Below are positions 25,301 to 37,080 of a DNA stretch of 64,000 bases, in pieces. Below the pieces are notes generated by a model. It ran no database searches. It saw only the letters and a list, made by a program, of their open reading frames with translations, and was not told the origin of the DNA. The first letter of the stretch is position 1. Every line of letters begins with the position of its first letter. The DNA is from Eulemur rufifrons (Eukaryota > Chordata > Mammalia > Primates > Lemuridae): assembly GCF_041146395.1 (NCBI RefSeq), contig NC_091008.1:5159501-5223500 (forward strand), given 5' to 3'. The translations under genes were made by a program, and so were the position numbers.

Positions 25301-26302
25301 ACCTCTGCTGAATCGGGAAAGCATTAAAATAATTTTCTCACAATTGACTTCTTTCCATTGTGTTATAGCCATTCCCTTTTCACAGGCAATACATTCAGTA
25401 CCAAATGTATTCATTAAGGCCAAAGAGAAAGGCAAGGGTTAAATAAATAAGAACATCAAATTAATATCCTGGCCTAAATGTTTTAGCAGAGCCAAAAAAT
25501 CTGTTTAATCATTCAAGTCAACAAAGGTTAAGATAATAAAATAAACTTCTAAATGCTTTCCTTTTCTGGAACTTAATCTGTCTTGCCAAAGATGTTTTTA
25601 AGATGCTATCAGTTTTGCATAGTCCCAGCTGTGATGAAAATTTACTTGAATACACTAGGAGGAGAAAGGAATTTTATGAAAATAGTTAAGCAGAGCTCCT
25701 GGGTGGCTTGTTGAAACTGTGGGAGCTTAGGACTCATTTAAAACCAGCTGTTGGCTGATGATGTTGAGACCAATAACCACTAAATCTCTTATTTATCAGG
25801 GCTCTGTGTTATTTGGCAAGGTGAGGGTAGCCAACTGATGAGAAGATTAATATATAATCAAAAGACAACTTCATGATGTTTGTTCATTTTATTGCCAAAG
25901 TTTGATTAATAAACTTGCCACAATTTCAGAAAAACAGAATACCCTAATTAAACAAGACACAATGAAGCATTAAAACAGTATTGCTTATTTTTAGTCCCTA
26001 AGTCACTGAGATAGGGAAAAGAAATATGAGCCAACATCATCAAAGCCCTGGGTATCACTGTGATTCCCAGGGCTGCGGTTCATGATGAGGGCAGAGGCCC
26101 TTATGAACCAGGCAAGCAAAAGTCCTCTCCAGTGACGAAGACAGACAGTAGTAGCACTAGTGGGTGCAGATGACAATGACAGAGCCTTAAAAGTCTTGAG
26201 ACTTTTACACTTGACACTGAGGTGCTGTTACTGATCAAGAAGAGTAATTCAATTTTTTACAAAAAAGAGGCTCAGAATGTAAGTCAAATCAACAAAGTTA
26301 TC
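19341..26302. other. Seven-kilobase intron stretch without recognised elements
   Basis: AT-rich throughout. I could name no SINE, LINE, LTR or DNA transposon, and no Gly-X-Y exon on the minus strand. Very old repeats may be present below what can be recognised by eye. Confidence 0.5.
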
Positions 26303-26310
26303 TTCTAAAA

Positions 26311-26744
26311 CTGTGGTCCCCAGTCCCCAGACCAGGACCAGTCTGTGGCCTGTTAGGAACCGGGCCGCACAGCAGGAGGTGAGGTGAATGGCAGGCGAGC
26401 CAGCCACTCCCCATCACTCGCATCACCGCACAAGCTCCGCCTCCTGTCAGATCAGCGGCAGCATTTGATTCTCCTAGGAGCACGAACCCTGCTGTAAACT
26501 GAACATGTGAGGGACCTAGGTGTCATGCTCCTTATGAGAATCTAATGCCTGATGATCTGAGGTAGTGATGCTAGCACTGTGGAGAGGCTGCAAATGCAGA
26601 TTATCATTAGCAGAGAGGTTTGACCGCACAAAAATGTAATGCACTTGAATCATTTCCAAACCATCCTCCTCACCCACTCGCGTCCATGGAAAAATTGTCT
26701 TCCATGAACCTGGTCCCTGGTGCCAAAAAGGTTGGGGACCACGG
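26311..26744. mobile_element. Non-autonomous hAT DNA transposon, 434 bp
   Basis: The ends are inverted: left ctgtggtcccc, right ggggaccacgg. They are flanked by an 8-bp target duplication with one mismatch (ttctaaaa 26303-26310, ttctagaa 26745-26752), the size made by hAT transposases. Internal wording such as 'gcctgttaggaaccgggccgcac', 'cagatcagcggcagcatttgattctc' and 'tccatgaacctggtccctggtgcc' is that of a common mammalian MER-type hAT element; exact family not confirmed. No transposase frame is present. Confidence 0.85.
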
Positions 26745-27204
26745 TTCTAGAACATGTAAACACAGCATTATGAACAGCAGAAAACAGACTTCATTCATCT
26801 GGTTATGCTAAAGAAAAAATAGTACTAATAGCAAATATAACAAGGATCTTGATATCATACAGTTTTCAAACTGGTGCCATTGAGCTGAGAAGTAAAACCT
26901 GTATTATAACAAGGTAATTGGGTATTCTTACATTCCTTGGATGGGGTCAGCATTGCCCTGTCCCTCTGTGCTCCATATAGTGACGTTTTAGTGCATTACT
27001 GTTTGGCATAGAGGTTCTAGGGTATTACTATGTGGCATTCATTCATTTGTGTTTTTGGAGGGTTGGCAGTGCATGGACTGTATAGACGGGGTCTATCATG
27101 ATTGTCAAGAAAAGAGATCCACCTAATTGTGTGTTCCAGCTTTTTCAATCGTATTCACAGAGGCATGGAATTCTACAGTTGAAAGGGTTCCTAGCAGTCA
27201 TCTG

Positions 27205-27430
27205 GAAGCGTGTGATATTGTAGAAAGAGGGCAGGGTTTGACATCAGAGTGAGTCCCTGCATTGTCTTGGCAGATGTGTGTGAAAGAGCTTGAACAAGTT
27301 ACTTAATCTGCTTGAGCTCAATCCTTGTCAAAAAAAAAGGTAATATTAATATTTGTCCTACTAACTCACAGAATTACTTTTGAGGATAAATTAGAGAATA
27401 TATGTAAAATGTAATCTGTCAATACCTAGG
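27205..27430 (+). repeat. MIR SINE (cluster copy 1)
   Basis: 'agcttgaacaagttacttaatctgcttgagctc' and 'cagaattacttttgaggataaatta' match MIR in forward orientation. Confidence 0.75.
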
Positions 27431-27620
27431 TTCAGATCCTGGTTTTGACACTGACTAACTGTTACTTTGGACAAAATATTTAAATTTTCTAAGTCTTGGT
27501 TTTCTCAGATATTAAATGGAAACAGTAAAAGTAACTATTTCATACAGTTATTGAAATAAGGTATGTCTTCAAAGAGGAGTTGCCACAGTTTAAGAACTCA
27601 GTAAAATTATTCATTATCAT
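27430..27620 (+). repeat. MIR SINE (cluster copy 2)
   Basis: 'ggttcagatcctggttttgacactgac' through 'ttggttttctcagatattaaatggaaac' match forward MIR, directly after copy 1. Confidence 0.75.
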
Positions 27621-27704
27621 TGTTATTATTTTAGCCATAGATATTTCTGTAACTCTTATCGTTTCACATCATTGTTGATGACTTCATAACAACTACTTCA
27701 CTGA

Positions 27705-27840
27705 TAGGGAAACAGTCTGGTCCACTGGAAACAACACAGACTAGAGGCTGAGAAAGCTGGGTTTGAATTTAAACTCAGGCAAGTTACTTTACCACAGATT
27801 TCTCATGTGAACTACGGGAAGAATAATCAGCTATGATTTG
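27705..27840 (+). repeat. MIR SINE (cluster copy 3)
   Basis: 'gaggctgagaaagctgggtttgaattt' then 'aggcaagttactttaccacagatttctcatg' match forward MIR. Confidence 0.65.
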
Positions 27841-27844
27841 TTGA

Positions 27845-27965
27845 GGGCTTATCATAGACTTTTCATACATTATTTCATTGATCCTAATTACAATCATAGA
27901 GACAGAAAGTGGTAGAGTTAGAGTATGATCCCTGTCCGGCCCGACTCCAGCCTGTGTATAATCAT
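27845..27965 (-). repeat. MIR SINE fragment (cluster copy 4, inverted)
   Basis: 'gggcttatcatagacttttcatacattatttcattgatcc' then 'gtagagttagagtatgatccc ... ccgactccagcc' read as reverse MIR. Confidence 0.55.
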
Positions 27966-28989
27966 TTCACTCCACTGCACCTACTCTTCCTATTTTTCTT
28001 CCCCGATAACCTATCTCACTGCACCGTAGTAAGGCGTAGAGAGGATGTGTGCAACTGACCTAGAAAGGTGATCGGTAAGTTGTAAGACTAAGCAATTAGC
28101 AATTAGCATTATTTTGTGTGGTATTATTTCCTAGTCCAACTTCCATCCAGTCTAGGAATCCCTTACAACTTTCTTACAGCCGGTCATCCAATCTCTACTT
28201 GAATATGGGGAAAAGTCCTGGCCCCGAAACTTTGTAATACAAAGCTTTGAGGATGAAATGAAGAAAACGGAGTCTGGGCGGGTGACTGAGAGCGCAGGCA
28301 GACAAAGCACCATCCCCATCCTACGCCTAAGGGCCTACGAAGAGCAAAGTCTGCAAACACAGACGGAAGATTAATGGCAAATCTGTATTGACATGTCCCC
28401 AAGAGTCACAGAGGGAAGCACAATTCTAACATCAGGATGCATTCATCTCTGGAAATCTAACACGTAATGCCTCCTAGAATAGAAGTAAGTGATATTTATG
28501 GTTGTTATATTATACATAAAATTGTAGGCTTGAAGTTGGCTCAATGTACATGGAAAGAAAGCTCATGCCAAAAGTTATCCCGCTTTCTTCTGCATTGAAT
28601 CATATGCCATCAACACTTTTCAAAGACAGTCAACTTTCCCACCATTTACCTTTTAACTTCTTGCAATCTGACTTCCACTCTAACTACCTAACACAATGCA
28701 CTCCCTTAATATCCCATGACTCCAAAACAGCAACTCCAAAACCTCTTCATAGACCTCATTCCTGAGGCTTTCCTTTTATTAAGAACATTCTGTTGACCAC
28801 CCTCGATTTTTTGGTTTTTTTCTTTTTTTTGTAAAGTAGTTCTTCCTCTGGTGTTCGCACATTGCAACGTCCTAGTCCTACCTGAGGATGCGCTCTCTCT
28901 TTTGCCGACTCTCCTCTCTCGTCCCGTTCCCTACATGTGGATATTTCTATAGGTTCTATCTTAGGGTAGTTCTTTCCTTACTCTTTTGC
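27966..28989. other. Unassigned intron
   Basis: No recognised gene or repeat. A pyrimidine-rich stretch at 28600-28800 may be an old L2-like piece. Confidence 0.5.
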
Positions 28990-30234
28990 CCACCATTTTT
29001 TTAATGCTATGATTTCAATTCTTACTCTGTGACAGTTCAGTTGTTATCAAGTATCAAGCCAGAAACTTCAGTCCTAGCTTCATCTTCTTTTACAACTTCT
29101 GTCCCTACATCCAATTAACTCCAAGACTTGTGCTGAATTTTCACCTCACTATCCTTCCTTTTTACTACCTGACTGCTTGTTAAAAAATCCCTAACCTGGC
29201 CACAACTCCACCCACGGTCACAGGTCCTGAATGTTAATCCAATACAGATGGATCCCACCTCCCATGCTCTGCTTCAAGACTTCTCTCTCATCAGAGCCTC
29301 TGTCAGTCTCATCCCTGGTTTCCCTCTTTGCTCAGGTGTTTGCTTGGCCCCGTGGCAAACTGTATTGTAGAGATGACCCAACTTTCCTTTTCAGCTCCAT
29401 TCTCCTTATCCCTTCAAGCTTTGGGTAACTGTATGACACAGTCTGGCCAATGAGACCTGAGCAGAAGTCTGCTAGGAAATTCATGGGAAAAATTTTGTTT
29501 TCTTGATACAGACTTTTCTCTCTTTATCCTTTCTACTGATACAGATATAAATGTGATGGCTGGACTTGACACAGCCTTCTTGCAATCATGAGAAAAAGGC
29601 TAAGAGAGTCACACAGACTTTTATAGTAACGTCATTAAATTATATAAATAACACTATCAACTGCCTTCTCCAAAGTTCTTCTGATGTGGGAAAAATAAAC
29701 TCATATCTGAGCCCCCATAGGAAAATTGGAGCTTTCTTCTTTATTTTGGTGACCACTCTAGAATCTCCTCCTTGGCTCACCAACTTAGCCCCTGCCTCTG
29801 ATGAGCTTTCTGCTCAGCATGTCCCCCTGCTGCCAGTGGTACCTGATGTTCCAGGCTGAGCTGGCTCATCCCCTCTGCTTACCCCCCACTAAGGATGGTA
29901 TCCTTATAGCCTGTCTCCTTAGGACCTTGTCCTGGATGACTGACACAGTTTCCCGCTTTACCTGGTCTCCCTTTCGGTTTATTCCAGTTCCATTTTATAG
30001 TGGACACTACCACCAAATAGATTTTCATAAAGAACATTGGTGATAATATCAGATAGGCTGGTGGTAATGAACATCAAATGATGTACTCAAAAATTCTCAA
30101 TGGCTCCCTATTGCCTACCACACCAGACATTCGAAATGCTCCATAATATAATTTCGATCAAAGAATTTCAACCTTATAGGACATAATTTTGTAATATTTA
30201 ACCTGTTTTCTTGGCAAATGAAATATTATTTTTT
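28990..30234 (+). repeat. L2 LINE pieces, interrupted
   Basis: Diverged L2 wording at 29030-29290 ('ctgtccctacatccaattaactcc') and 30060-30150 ('ttctcaatggctccctattgcctacc'). The body continues after the L1M insertion at 30235-30795. Segments between are too decayed to assign. Confidence 0.55.
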
Positions 30235-30795
30235 TGAGGATTCTTTTTAAATTTTTTTAAATTGACAAATAAAAATTATATATACTTATTGTATACAACA
30301 TGTTGTTTTAAAGTATGTATACATTGAAGAATGGCCAAATCAAGCTAATTAACATATACATTACCTCATATACTTACCTTTGTTGTGATAAGAACACTTA
30401 AAAGTCTACTATTTAGCAATTTTCATGAATATAATACATTGTTTTTAACTATAGTCATCATGTGTGTAACAGATCTCTTAAACTTATTCCTATCTAACTG
30501 AAATTTTGTATCTTTTGACTGACATCTCCCCAACCACCACCCCTGACCCCGACACCCCACCCAGCCCCTGGCAACCACCATTCTACTCTACTTGTATGCA
30601 TTCGAATTTTTAAAAATTCTACCTGTAAATGAGATCATGTGGTTATTTGTCTTTCTGTGCCTGGCTTATTTCACTTAACATAATGTCCTTCAGGTTCACC
30701 TACGTTGTTGAAAATAACAAAATTACCTTCTATTTTAAGGCTAAATAGTATTCTATTATATACACACACCATATTTTATTTATGCACCAATGGAA
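30235..30795 (-). mobile_element. L1M LINE 3' end, inserted in L2
   Basis: Reverse complement of an old L1 3' end: 'gtatacaacatgttgttttaaagtatgtata', 'acagatctcttaaacttattcctatctaactgaaattttg', and 'ttcacttaacataatgtccttcaggttcacc'. It interrupts an L2 whose halves lie on both sides. Confidence 0.85.
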
Positions 30796-30799
30796 TATT

Positions 30800-31080
30800 A
30801 TTGTTCCTTAAATAAATTCTGCCATTTTCTCCTTGTATAGTATTACTAGTTTATACTATTTCCTCTTCCTGGGATGTGTACTGTCGTGCTCTCCTCCTTA
30901 CCTTCTACAGATTATCCACTCATTATGTCCCCATTCAAGTGTCACCTCTCCCACAGACTCCAATGATTATCTAAAGTAGAAGAATCTTCACTTCAGTAGC
31001 ATCTCTCAATATAGCTATTCAAGGCATGTAACATACAACCACATAGCTTTCTTAGGCACCCATGAGATTATCAGTTCCAT
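30800..31080 (+). repeat. L2 LINE, 3' continuation
   Basis: 'ctcttcctgggatgtgtactg', 'ccattcaagtgtcacctctcccacagactcc' and 'gattatcagttccatgagtgcag' are conserved L2 3' wording, in line with the copy before the L1M insertion. Confidence 0.75.
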
Positions 31081-31089
31081 GAGTGCAGT

Positions 31090-31600
31090 CATGATATAAT
31101 AATATTTTAATCATACACTCAGCAAATATTTATCAAATCCTTACTATTCCATGTGGAGGTAACACGAACAAGACAGAGCAGGCCCTTGCTCTCAGAGAGT
31201 TTAGGTTCTAAGGAGAAGGGGTGGCATGTTTTGTAGAAAACAAGCAAGTAAATAAGCAAACAAAACAGGATAATCTCTGCATTAGATTAAGTAGTTAAGG
31301 AAGTTTTCCCTGAAGAAGTGATATTTGAGACGAAAGCTCAGTGATAAGAACCCAATCACAAGAAGACCAGAAGAGAGCAGATGGAAAGTCGCTGAGTTGG
31401 GTATGAGCATGGTATGTCTGGAGACCGCACGGAGGGCAGCGTGGCCGGAGCGAAGTCGTAGAGGGGAAGACTAGTGTGAGATGAGCTTGTAGGGACAGGG
31501 AAGGGCCAGACCCTGAAGGCCCATGGAGGCCAAGCACAGTGGTTTGGATTTCATTCTAAGGTTGTAAACAAGAGTAACATGATCTAATTTACAACGTAAA
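31090..31600 (-). repeat. L2 LINE, inverted copy
   Basis: Reverse L2: 'cactcagcaaatatttatcaaatcc', 'cccttgctctcagagagtttaggttctaag', 'gtggcatg' and 'gaccctgaaggcccatggaggcc'. Follows a plus-strand L2 almost directly. Confidence 0.8.
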
Positions 31601-34213
31601 ATGATCTCCCTGGCTGCTGTGTAGAAAATGGATTACACAGGGTCAAGAGAGGAAATAATAAGACTGATTGGAAGACCACAGCAGTCATCAAGGACATGAG
31701 CTGATAATAGGTTGAATTTGGTGGTAGGAGGAGAGAGAAAGAGATAACGGGACACATTTATTGTGTCTGTAATATTAAGCATGATATCTTGAACACAGTA
31801 GATGCTCCCTATATATTGCTAAATATATGTGCAAATACTTCAAAATAGTTTCACATCCTTAGTTTCTATATCATCTTCAAGTTTTTTCTGCTCTGAGTCA
31901 CATACCATGGCTTAACATCTTCCTGTTTGACACTTAGAGAGCCAAAGAGAAAAAAAAGATCTCATATTCAAGGAAATGGTATAGGTCTGTGATGGAAAGT
32001 CCCCGAACAAGGAACTGAAACGATGGAGTTTGGAGTTAAGTTAATTATGGGAGAAATAAATCCTTTGAAACAAATAGTATGATAAAGAGTGGAATTTGAA
32101 ATCTATGATAGGATGAGAATGGATAGAGTATTCAAATACAAAAATCTGCATTTTAAAAAAGAGAGTCTCCAGTCAGCATCAGCTAGAATAGTGTCCCTAA
32201 ACCGAGTATGGGAGCAAAATTAATTTTCATTAAAGTTGAAAACTTTTCCAGTTCTTACTTTTGATTTTTTTTTGAAATATAAAACCTTCAGTTTACTATC
32301 TTGAGGTGATTAATTTCCTAATAAGTAGCTAATGCCATCTTACTAGACAATATATTTATAAAATCCCAAGGGCACTGAATGTGCCCTGCTTTGTTTCTGA
32401 GTTAGGAATCTGAGAAAAGACAGGTAACTCAGGAGGTTCTACTTCCCTTTCACCTGTACCGTCCAGGACATTTAGACTCATACCCACGAAGATGATGAAG
32501 ATTCCTGCATTATGAATTTAATCCAAATTCCTTCAATACACAGCAAAATCCAGGGGCAAATGAGATCAATTTTTGCTACTTCCCCTCTGAAATGCTAAAT
32601 GGCCCCTGAATTGTGTGAAACTTGGCCCCGGCCAGTGTGAAAACTGGCTGAAATCTGTATGAAAGGCAGTCTGGGTTTGTCAAAGTAGTTCATGAACTTT
32701 GGCCAAACTTTCAAGGAACCTGGTCCAAGTCTTGGTTTGTAATGCAACACGAAACCAGGTGAATTCCAGATGGTTTCAGGTTTCACCCTGAAAATTTGGC
32801 CTAGCTTTATAATCAATCATCACTCTTTGTAACGATGAAAGCCAAAACACCTTTTTGAAAATGAGGACTGTGTGCATACTGATGACAGCTAAGCTGTGAA
32901 CCACCCCTTCGCTTCCTTTGCCAAAAGAAGATTTCTCAGAATGGAAACAGTTTCCCTCTTACCTAGAAAGGGCAAGTTGAGTGATGTTGATATTGTGTGT
33001 GGAAAGAAATGGGACTCAATATGTGGAGCCATGTCGTGAAACGATCACCACCTATGAAGCAAGTGGCTATGTCCTAATCACTTAAGATTAAGAAAGTTTT
33101 ATTCTGTTCACATCCATGACACGATGTTTAATCTCCTTGACCATTAAGATGAGCTTCTAACTAACTGCCACGAGAAACAAAATGCTCTGAGGCATGATCA
33201 TTCTTTCTGCACGAAGAGGTGGCTGAAGAATAGAAGGGAAAGTAAATCACAGCATAACTCTTACCTGCTTTAAGAAACATGAGGAGATAATTAGACTTCA
33301 AACCTTTCAAGTTTACATCAACTGCATCTTTTGTGAAAAAAATCTCTATGCAATATAAATGAACCGAATAATTAACTAAGCACAGTGCGTTTTACAGAAA
33401 GACCTACAGAGTTTCTGTTTTCAACCTGAAAGTTTTAAATGTGCGTTTCCACTGTAAAAAATTACTCTCTTCAACCAAATACTTGCCTTTGTGCATAGTG
33501 ACATGAGAAAATTGAGAGGTATGTCTGAGCGGAGCCACTACATCATTGAAACAGTATGTCTGAACATTTGGGTAATAAGGCACAGATGTGCAGTAGAGGA
33601 CTTGGCACCACAGGTAACAAAGCATTCGCCATTGTGTTATAATGGTGAAAAGCGCCACATCTGAGAAGCTTAAAAGAATGCCCCATCCATTCTGCAGTGC
33701 TAACTTGTATTACACCTTTTATCTGCTTAAAAATCTATAACAAACAAGAAATGCAAATATGTATTATTCAAACGTATGAAGAATATGTAAAATGCATTAA
33801 TATTTTTTATCTATAATAAAACATATTTATGCAATAGCACGTAAAGTTTAACTGCAGCGAAAAGGCCAAATTCAATTGAAATCCATATGGCCTCTATGTT
33901 GCAAAACAATGCATGCAAATCCGAAGGACCCAGTGGTCATTGGAAAGGTGGCTGTTGTTGACTTTAAGAAGGGATTCCAGCCCTTAATTCGTAGGTCTAA
34001 TTATTGTAGAATGTTCTAGTTATAGGCATCAGGTAAAGATAATGCAACAGAGTATAAACCGTAGTTATTATTAAGGCTTTTTCACTTACAAGTGGTATGC
34101 TATTTTTGCCAGCTGTTACTAAACCATGTGGCACAATGGCAGTTATGAAGCTGGGGTACTTTAATTCAATAAGTTTGGAGCTTTCTGCCCAGGAGAGGCA
34201 GAGCACAACTTAC
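31601..34213. other. Unassigned intron
   Basis: No exon or named repeat. 32595-32820 contains several repeats of gaaacc/ctgg-type wording that may be a decayed DNA element; not assignable. Confidence 0.5.
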
Positions 34214-34240
34214 CCGAGGTCCCTGATCACCTTGTTCTCC
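34214..34240 (-). CDS. COL25A1: COL25A1 microexon, 27 nt, encodes GEQGDQGPR (end of COL1)
   Basis: Nine codons read GEQGDQGPR on the minus strand, the last three triplets of COL1. The acceptor is ttattctacag and the donor CGG|GTAAGT. The neighbouring 27-nt exon is only 132 bp away, while the next exon downstream is 19.3 kb away, so these two microexons form a tight pair in an otherwise empty stretch. The following exon carries the non-collagenous NC2 spacer, so this exon marks where the first triple helix stops. The sequence equals the human one as remembered. Confidence 0.95.
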
Positions 34241-34372
34241 CTGTAGAATAAGATGAGATGATAGTTTTAGCCAAAATCTATACGTGATCCTCATTAAAAA
34301 CTCAAAATATAATAGGTGATGCCAATATGGATTTCAACTAACGTAATTTGTTTCTGCTATGCATTTTCTTAC
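34241..34372. other. COL25A1 intron, 132 bp
   Basis: Very short intron between the two 27-nt exons, close to the lower working limit for mammalian introns and by far the smallest here. Both splice sites are canonical GT-AG on the minus strand. Confidence 0.9.
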
Positions 34373-34399
34373 CTTATCACCTTTTGGACCAGGAGGGCC
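34373..34399 (-). CDS. COL25A1: COL25A1 microexon, 27 nt, encodes GPPGPKGDK (COL1 domain)
   Basis: The minus strand reads nine codons, GPPGPKGDK: three Gly-X-Y triplets. The upstream boundary is a tttttttcag-type acceptor and the donor is AAG|GTAAGA. It continues the GQPGPQ exon without a phase shift and is followed after a 132-bp intron by the exon for GEQGDQGPR, matching the order in human collagen XXV. PKGDK gives the helix a charged patch. The 27-nt length (a half of the 54-bp unit common in fibrillar collagen genes) is typical of small exons in non-fibrillar collagens. Confidence 0.95.
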
Positions 34400-34584
34400 C
34401 TGAAAAAAAGAAAGAGAAGGAGAAAAAAATTAATTAAAAAAATATATATTCTAACCTGAATAGATCAGCCAGGTCAGTTAAAAGATTTATGCAAAGTACA
34501 CGGAGATATAGCTGTCAGTGACGTTTCTCAAGGAATTTTGGTTTCTAAAGTATATTTGTAACTTGGCTAGAATGTAAAAATAGT

Positions 34585-34882
34585 AGTACATGTGTGTGTG
34601 TATGTACATGTACACACTATGTCATCAGCATATAGTATGCTGAATACATTTTCATCAACTGAACACACCTATGCAAGAAGAACCCTGCTAACGAAACAGA
34701 ACAGGACCAGCAAGTCAGAAACTCCTGTTGTGACATATCCTTGTCACCACCCTCCACCAATAGTAACCACTATTCTGACCTATGACAATATAGATTAGTT
34801 TGCCTGTTTTTGTACTTTATACAAATAGAATCATATACTCTATGTGTCTAGCCTCTTTTGCCCAATATGTGTGAAATTCATC
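34585..34882 (-). mobile_element. L1ME LINE, 3' end (part 1, before an insert)
   Basis: 'ccaatagtaaccactattctgacc', 'tagattagtttgcctgtttttgtactttatacaaatagaatc' are reverse L1ME 3' wording. The copy continues at 35282 after a 399-bp insert. Confidence 0.8.
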
Positions 34883-35281
34883 TAGAGTTTTTTAAGAGAG
34901 ATGCTAATTTTATTTTTTCATTTTATTTTTACTTTTTTAATTGGAGAGCTGTGCCACTCCCCAGTGCAATGTTACAGCACAGAATCCAAGCAACCACCCG
35001 TTCAGTCTGGGGGTCCGCACTGGTGGTGAGGGACCCTCACAGCTCTGGCCGCAATGTCTGTCGGGGGGGGGGGAGTGTAAAGCCCCCGGGTTCTCTCCTC
35101 CTGTCCCTCCCCACGTGTGATGCCTCCCCCAGGTCCCTTCTGATCTTGCTGAGGGGTTCACTCCACCCCCTTCTTCTTCACTCTGCAAGTCCCCTGTTGT
35201 TTCTCCAACGAGTCACAATGCTCTTTCACGAAGGTCCATTCACAGGTGGGCATCCACCTGCAACTTTCAATCCTCTCCCTC
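34883..35281 (-). mobile_element. Unclassified 399-bp insert within L1ME
   Basis: It splits one L1ME copy and is bounded by an 11-bp direct repeat tgaaattcatc (34872-34882 and 35282-35292). Read on the minus strand it is GC-rich, has an 11-base C run, keeps several CpGs, and ends in an A-rich region (aaaagtaaaaataaaatgaa and more), which suggests copying from RNA. It is not Alu, MIR or L2. It might be a lineage-specific SINE, an L1 5' leader piece or a retro-copied transcript. A long plus-strand frame (34858-35415) runs across it and both flanks and is accidental. Confidence 0.55.
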
Positions 35282-36330
35282 TGAAATTCATCCATAACTT
35301 TGAGCATAGTTGTAGATTGTTCTTGCTGCTTTATAACATTCCACTGAGTACATATACTATAATTTATCCATTCATCCTACTGTCGATGGCCATTTTTTTT
35401 TCCAGGAGTTTCTAGGTCCTGGCAATTACAACTAGTACTTCTATGAACACAGTAGTAACTGGTGTCTTTTGGGGAAAAATTATATGCATTTCTTTTGGGT
35501 GTATACCTAGGAATGGAAATGTTAGGTTATAGAGTATACACATGTTCAATTTTAACAGATACTGCCAAGTAGTTTTCCAGTGTGGTTCTTCCCATTTACA
35601 CCTCCACCAGCAATGTACGAAATTTCAGTTGTCCTGTGCATTCACCAGTACTTGGTATTTTCCATCTTTTTCACTTTAGGCCTTCTGGTTGGGAGGTAAT
35701 AATTTCACATCATGTTTTAACATGTATTTCCTCAGTGATTAATAAGTTGAATCCCTTTTAATACATTTATTGGCCATTTTGCATCCTTTTTCATAAAGTA
35801 TCTATTCACATCTTTTGCCCTTGGTCTATTGAACTGTCTTATTGATTTACTAGAGTTCTTTACATGTCATGTATTACATATTATGTATATATGTGTATGG
35901 GTAGATGATAGAGCTATAGATTAGAGTTCTTTACATATTCTGAATAGGAGTCTTTGGCCAGATAATTTATTGCAAATAATTTTCCCACTTTATGTACTAT
36001 CTTTATGTTCTCTTAGAAGTGGTTTATGATGAACACCTCTAAATTCTTAATTTTAACAAAACTCAATTTAACATTTTTTCTCCTTATAGTTATTTCTTTT
36101 TGTGTTCCACTTAAAAAAATCTCTGCCTACTCCAATGGTTGAAGAGGTTTCTCTGTTTATTTTAAGTGCTGAAAGTATTATTATGTTATCTCTCATACTT
36201 AAATTTGAATTCATTGAGAATTGATTTTGTGTATGACATGAGATAGAAGTCAAGATGCTTTTTCTTAAATGCGGATATAAAATTAACCAAATATCATTTA
36301 CTGACAATGTGCCTTTCTCCTTTGTTGCAC
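35282..36330 (-). mobile_element. L1ME LINE, 3' part of ORF2 (part 2)
   Basis: Continues the copy at 34585: 'ttataacattccactgagtacatatactataatttatcc', 'tttacacctccaccagcaatgtac', 'cttttgcccttggtc', and 'ttctgaataggagtctttggccagataatttattgcaaataa' in L1 order. Reading frame destroyed. Confidence 0.85.
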
Positions 36331-36849
36331 AGTATTGCCTTTGTCATATATCAGGGATCTTTATAGAAATTTCTATTTTGTTGGGCAGCTGTCTATTCTT
36401 GAGCCACACTGAGATTTTCTTTATCTGTGAACAAAACTATTAGCAGGAAACACTAATTCTCTTTTATATTTAAAATTTTTTTTTGAATGCATAGTGTACA
36501 GCAAGGGAACGTTAATTCTGAAGGCATCGATTACGTTGTCTTTTCTAGCTCTTAGAGACAAAGTCATGTTTTGGGTTGAGCCCACCTGAGGAACTGGAGC
36601 ATTTCAGGGCCACCTTCAATTTCTCACCCCCTTTTTAGCAGGGTTGGGAAACAAGGACAAGTCTAAACAGGAAGGAGAGCCAAGGTTCTAGCAAAGTGCC
36701 CCATCTTAGGTCTCCGTGGAGACCGCTGTGTCCCTATAGGTGGGAACGCAGCAGTGCTCCACCTTTCAAAATATCTCCTCCTGAGAAACTGCACCAACTC
36801 CCCATTGTCACTTGCAGCCCTTCCAGTAACAGCTGGGAGGTTATCATGG
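36331..36849. other. Unassigned intron
   Basis: Nothing recognised. The L1ME copy may extend a little into the left edge. Confidence 0.5.
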
Positions 36850-37080
36850 GATTAAGAACAACATAATGTCTTACGTTTTGTACATTTTACCATAGACAAG
36901 GAACATTCACCTGTTACTGAATTCAATCTTATCCACAATCCAATGAGGAAAGTATTTTGATAATCCTTTTAGAGATGCCAAAATGAAACTCAAAGATGAT
37001 CAACGTCAGGCTTCTTGTAAATGAGTTAGCCGAGACTTTAACCCGGTCTGTGTGAATTTAAGTGCAGTGGTTTTGATGCT
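36850..37080 (-). repeat. MIR SINE
   Basis: 'caatccaatgaggaaagtattttgataatcc' then 'gatgccaaaatgaaactcaaagatgatcaac' and 'gagactttaacccggtctgtgtg' follow reverse MIR. Confidence 0.6.

Noticed and set aside
32595..32820. Possible decayed DNA transposon with ctgg/gaaacc repeats
   Set aside because: Repeats are short and imperfect and no termini or target duplication could be found.
34858..35415. Longest complete frame in the window (185 codons, plus strand)
   Set aside because: It starts in L1ME, crosses the unclassified insert and ends in L1ME again, so it is composed of unrelated repeat pieces.
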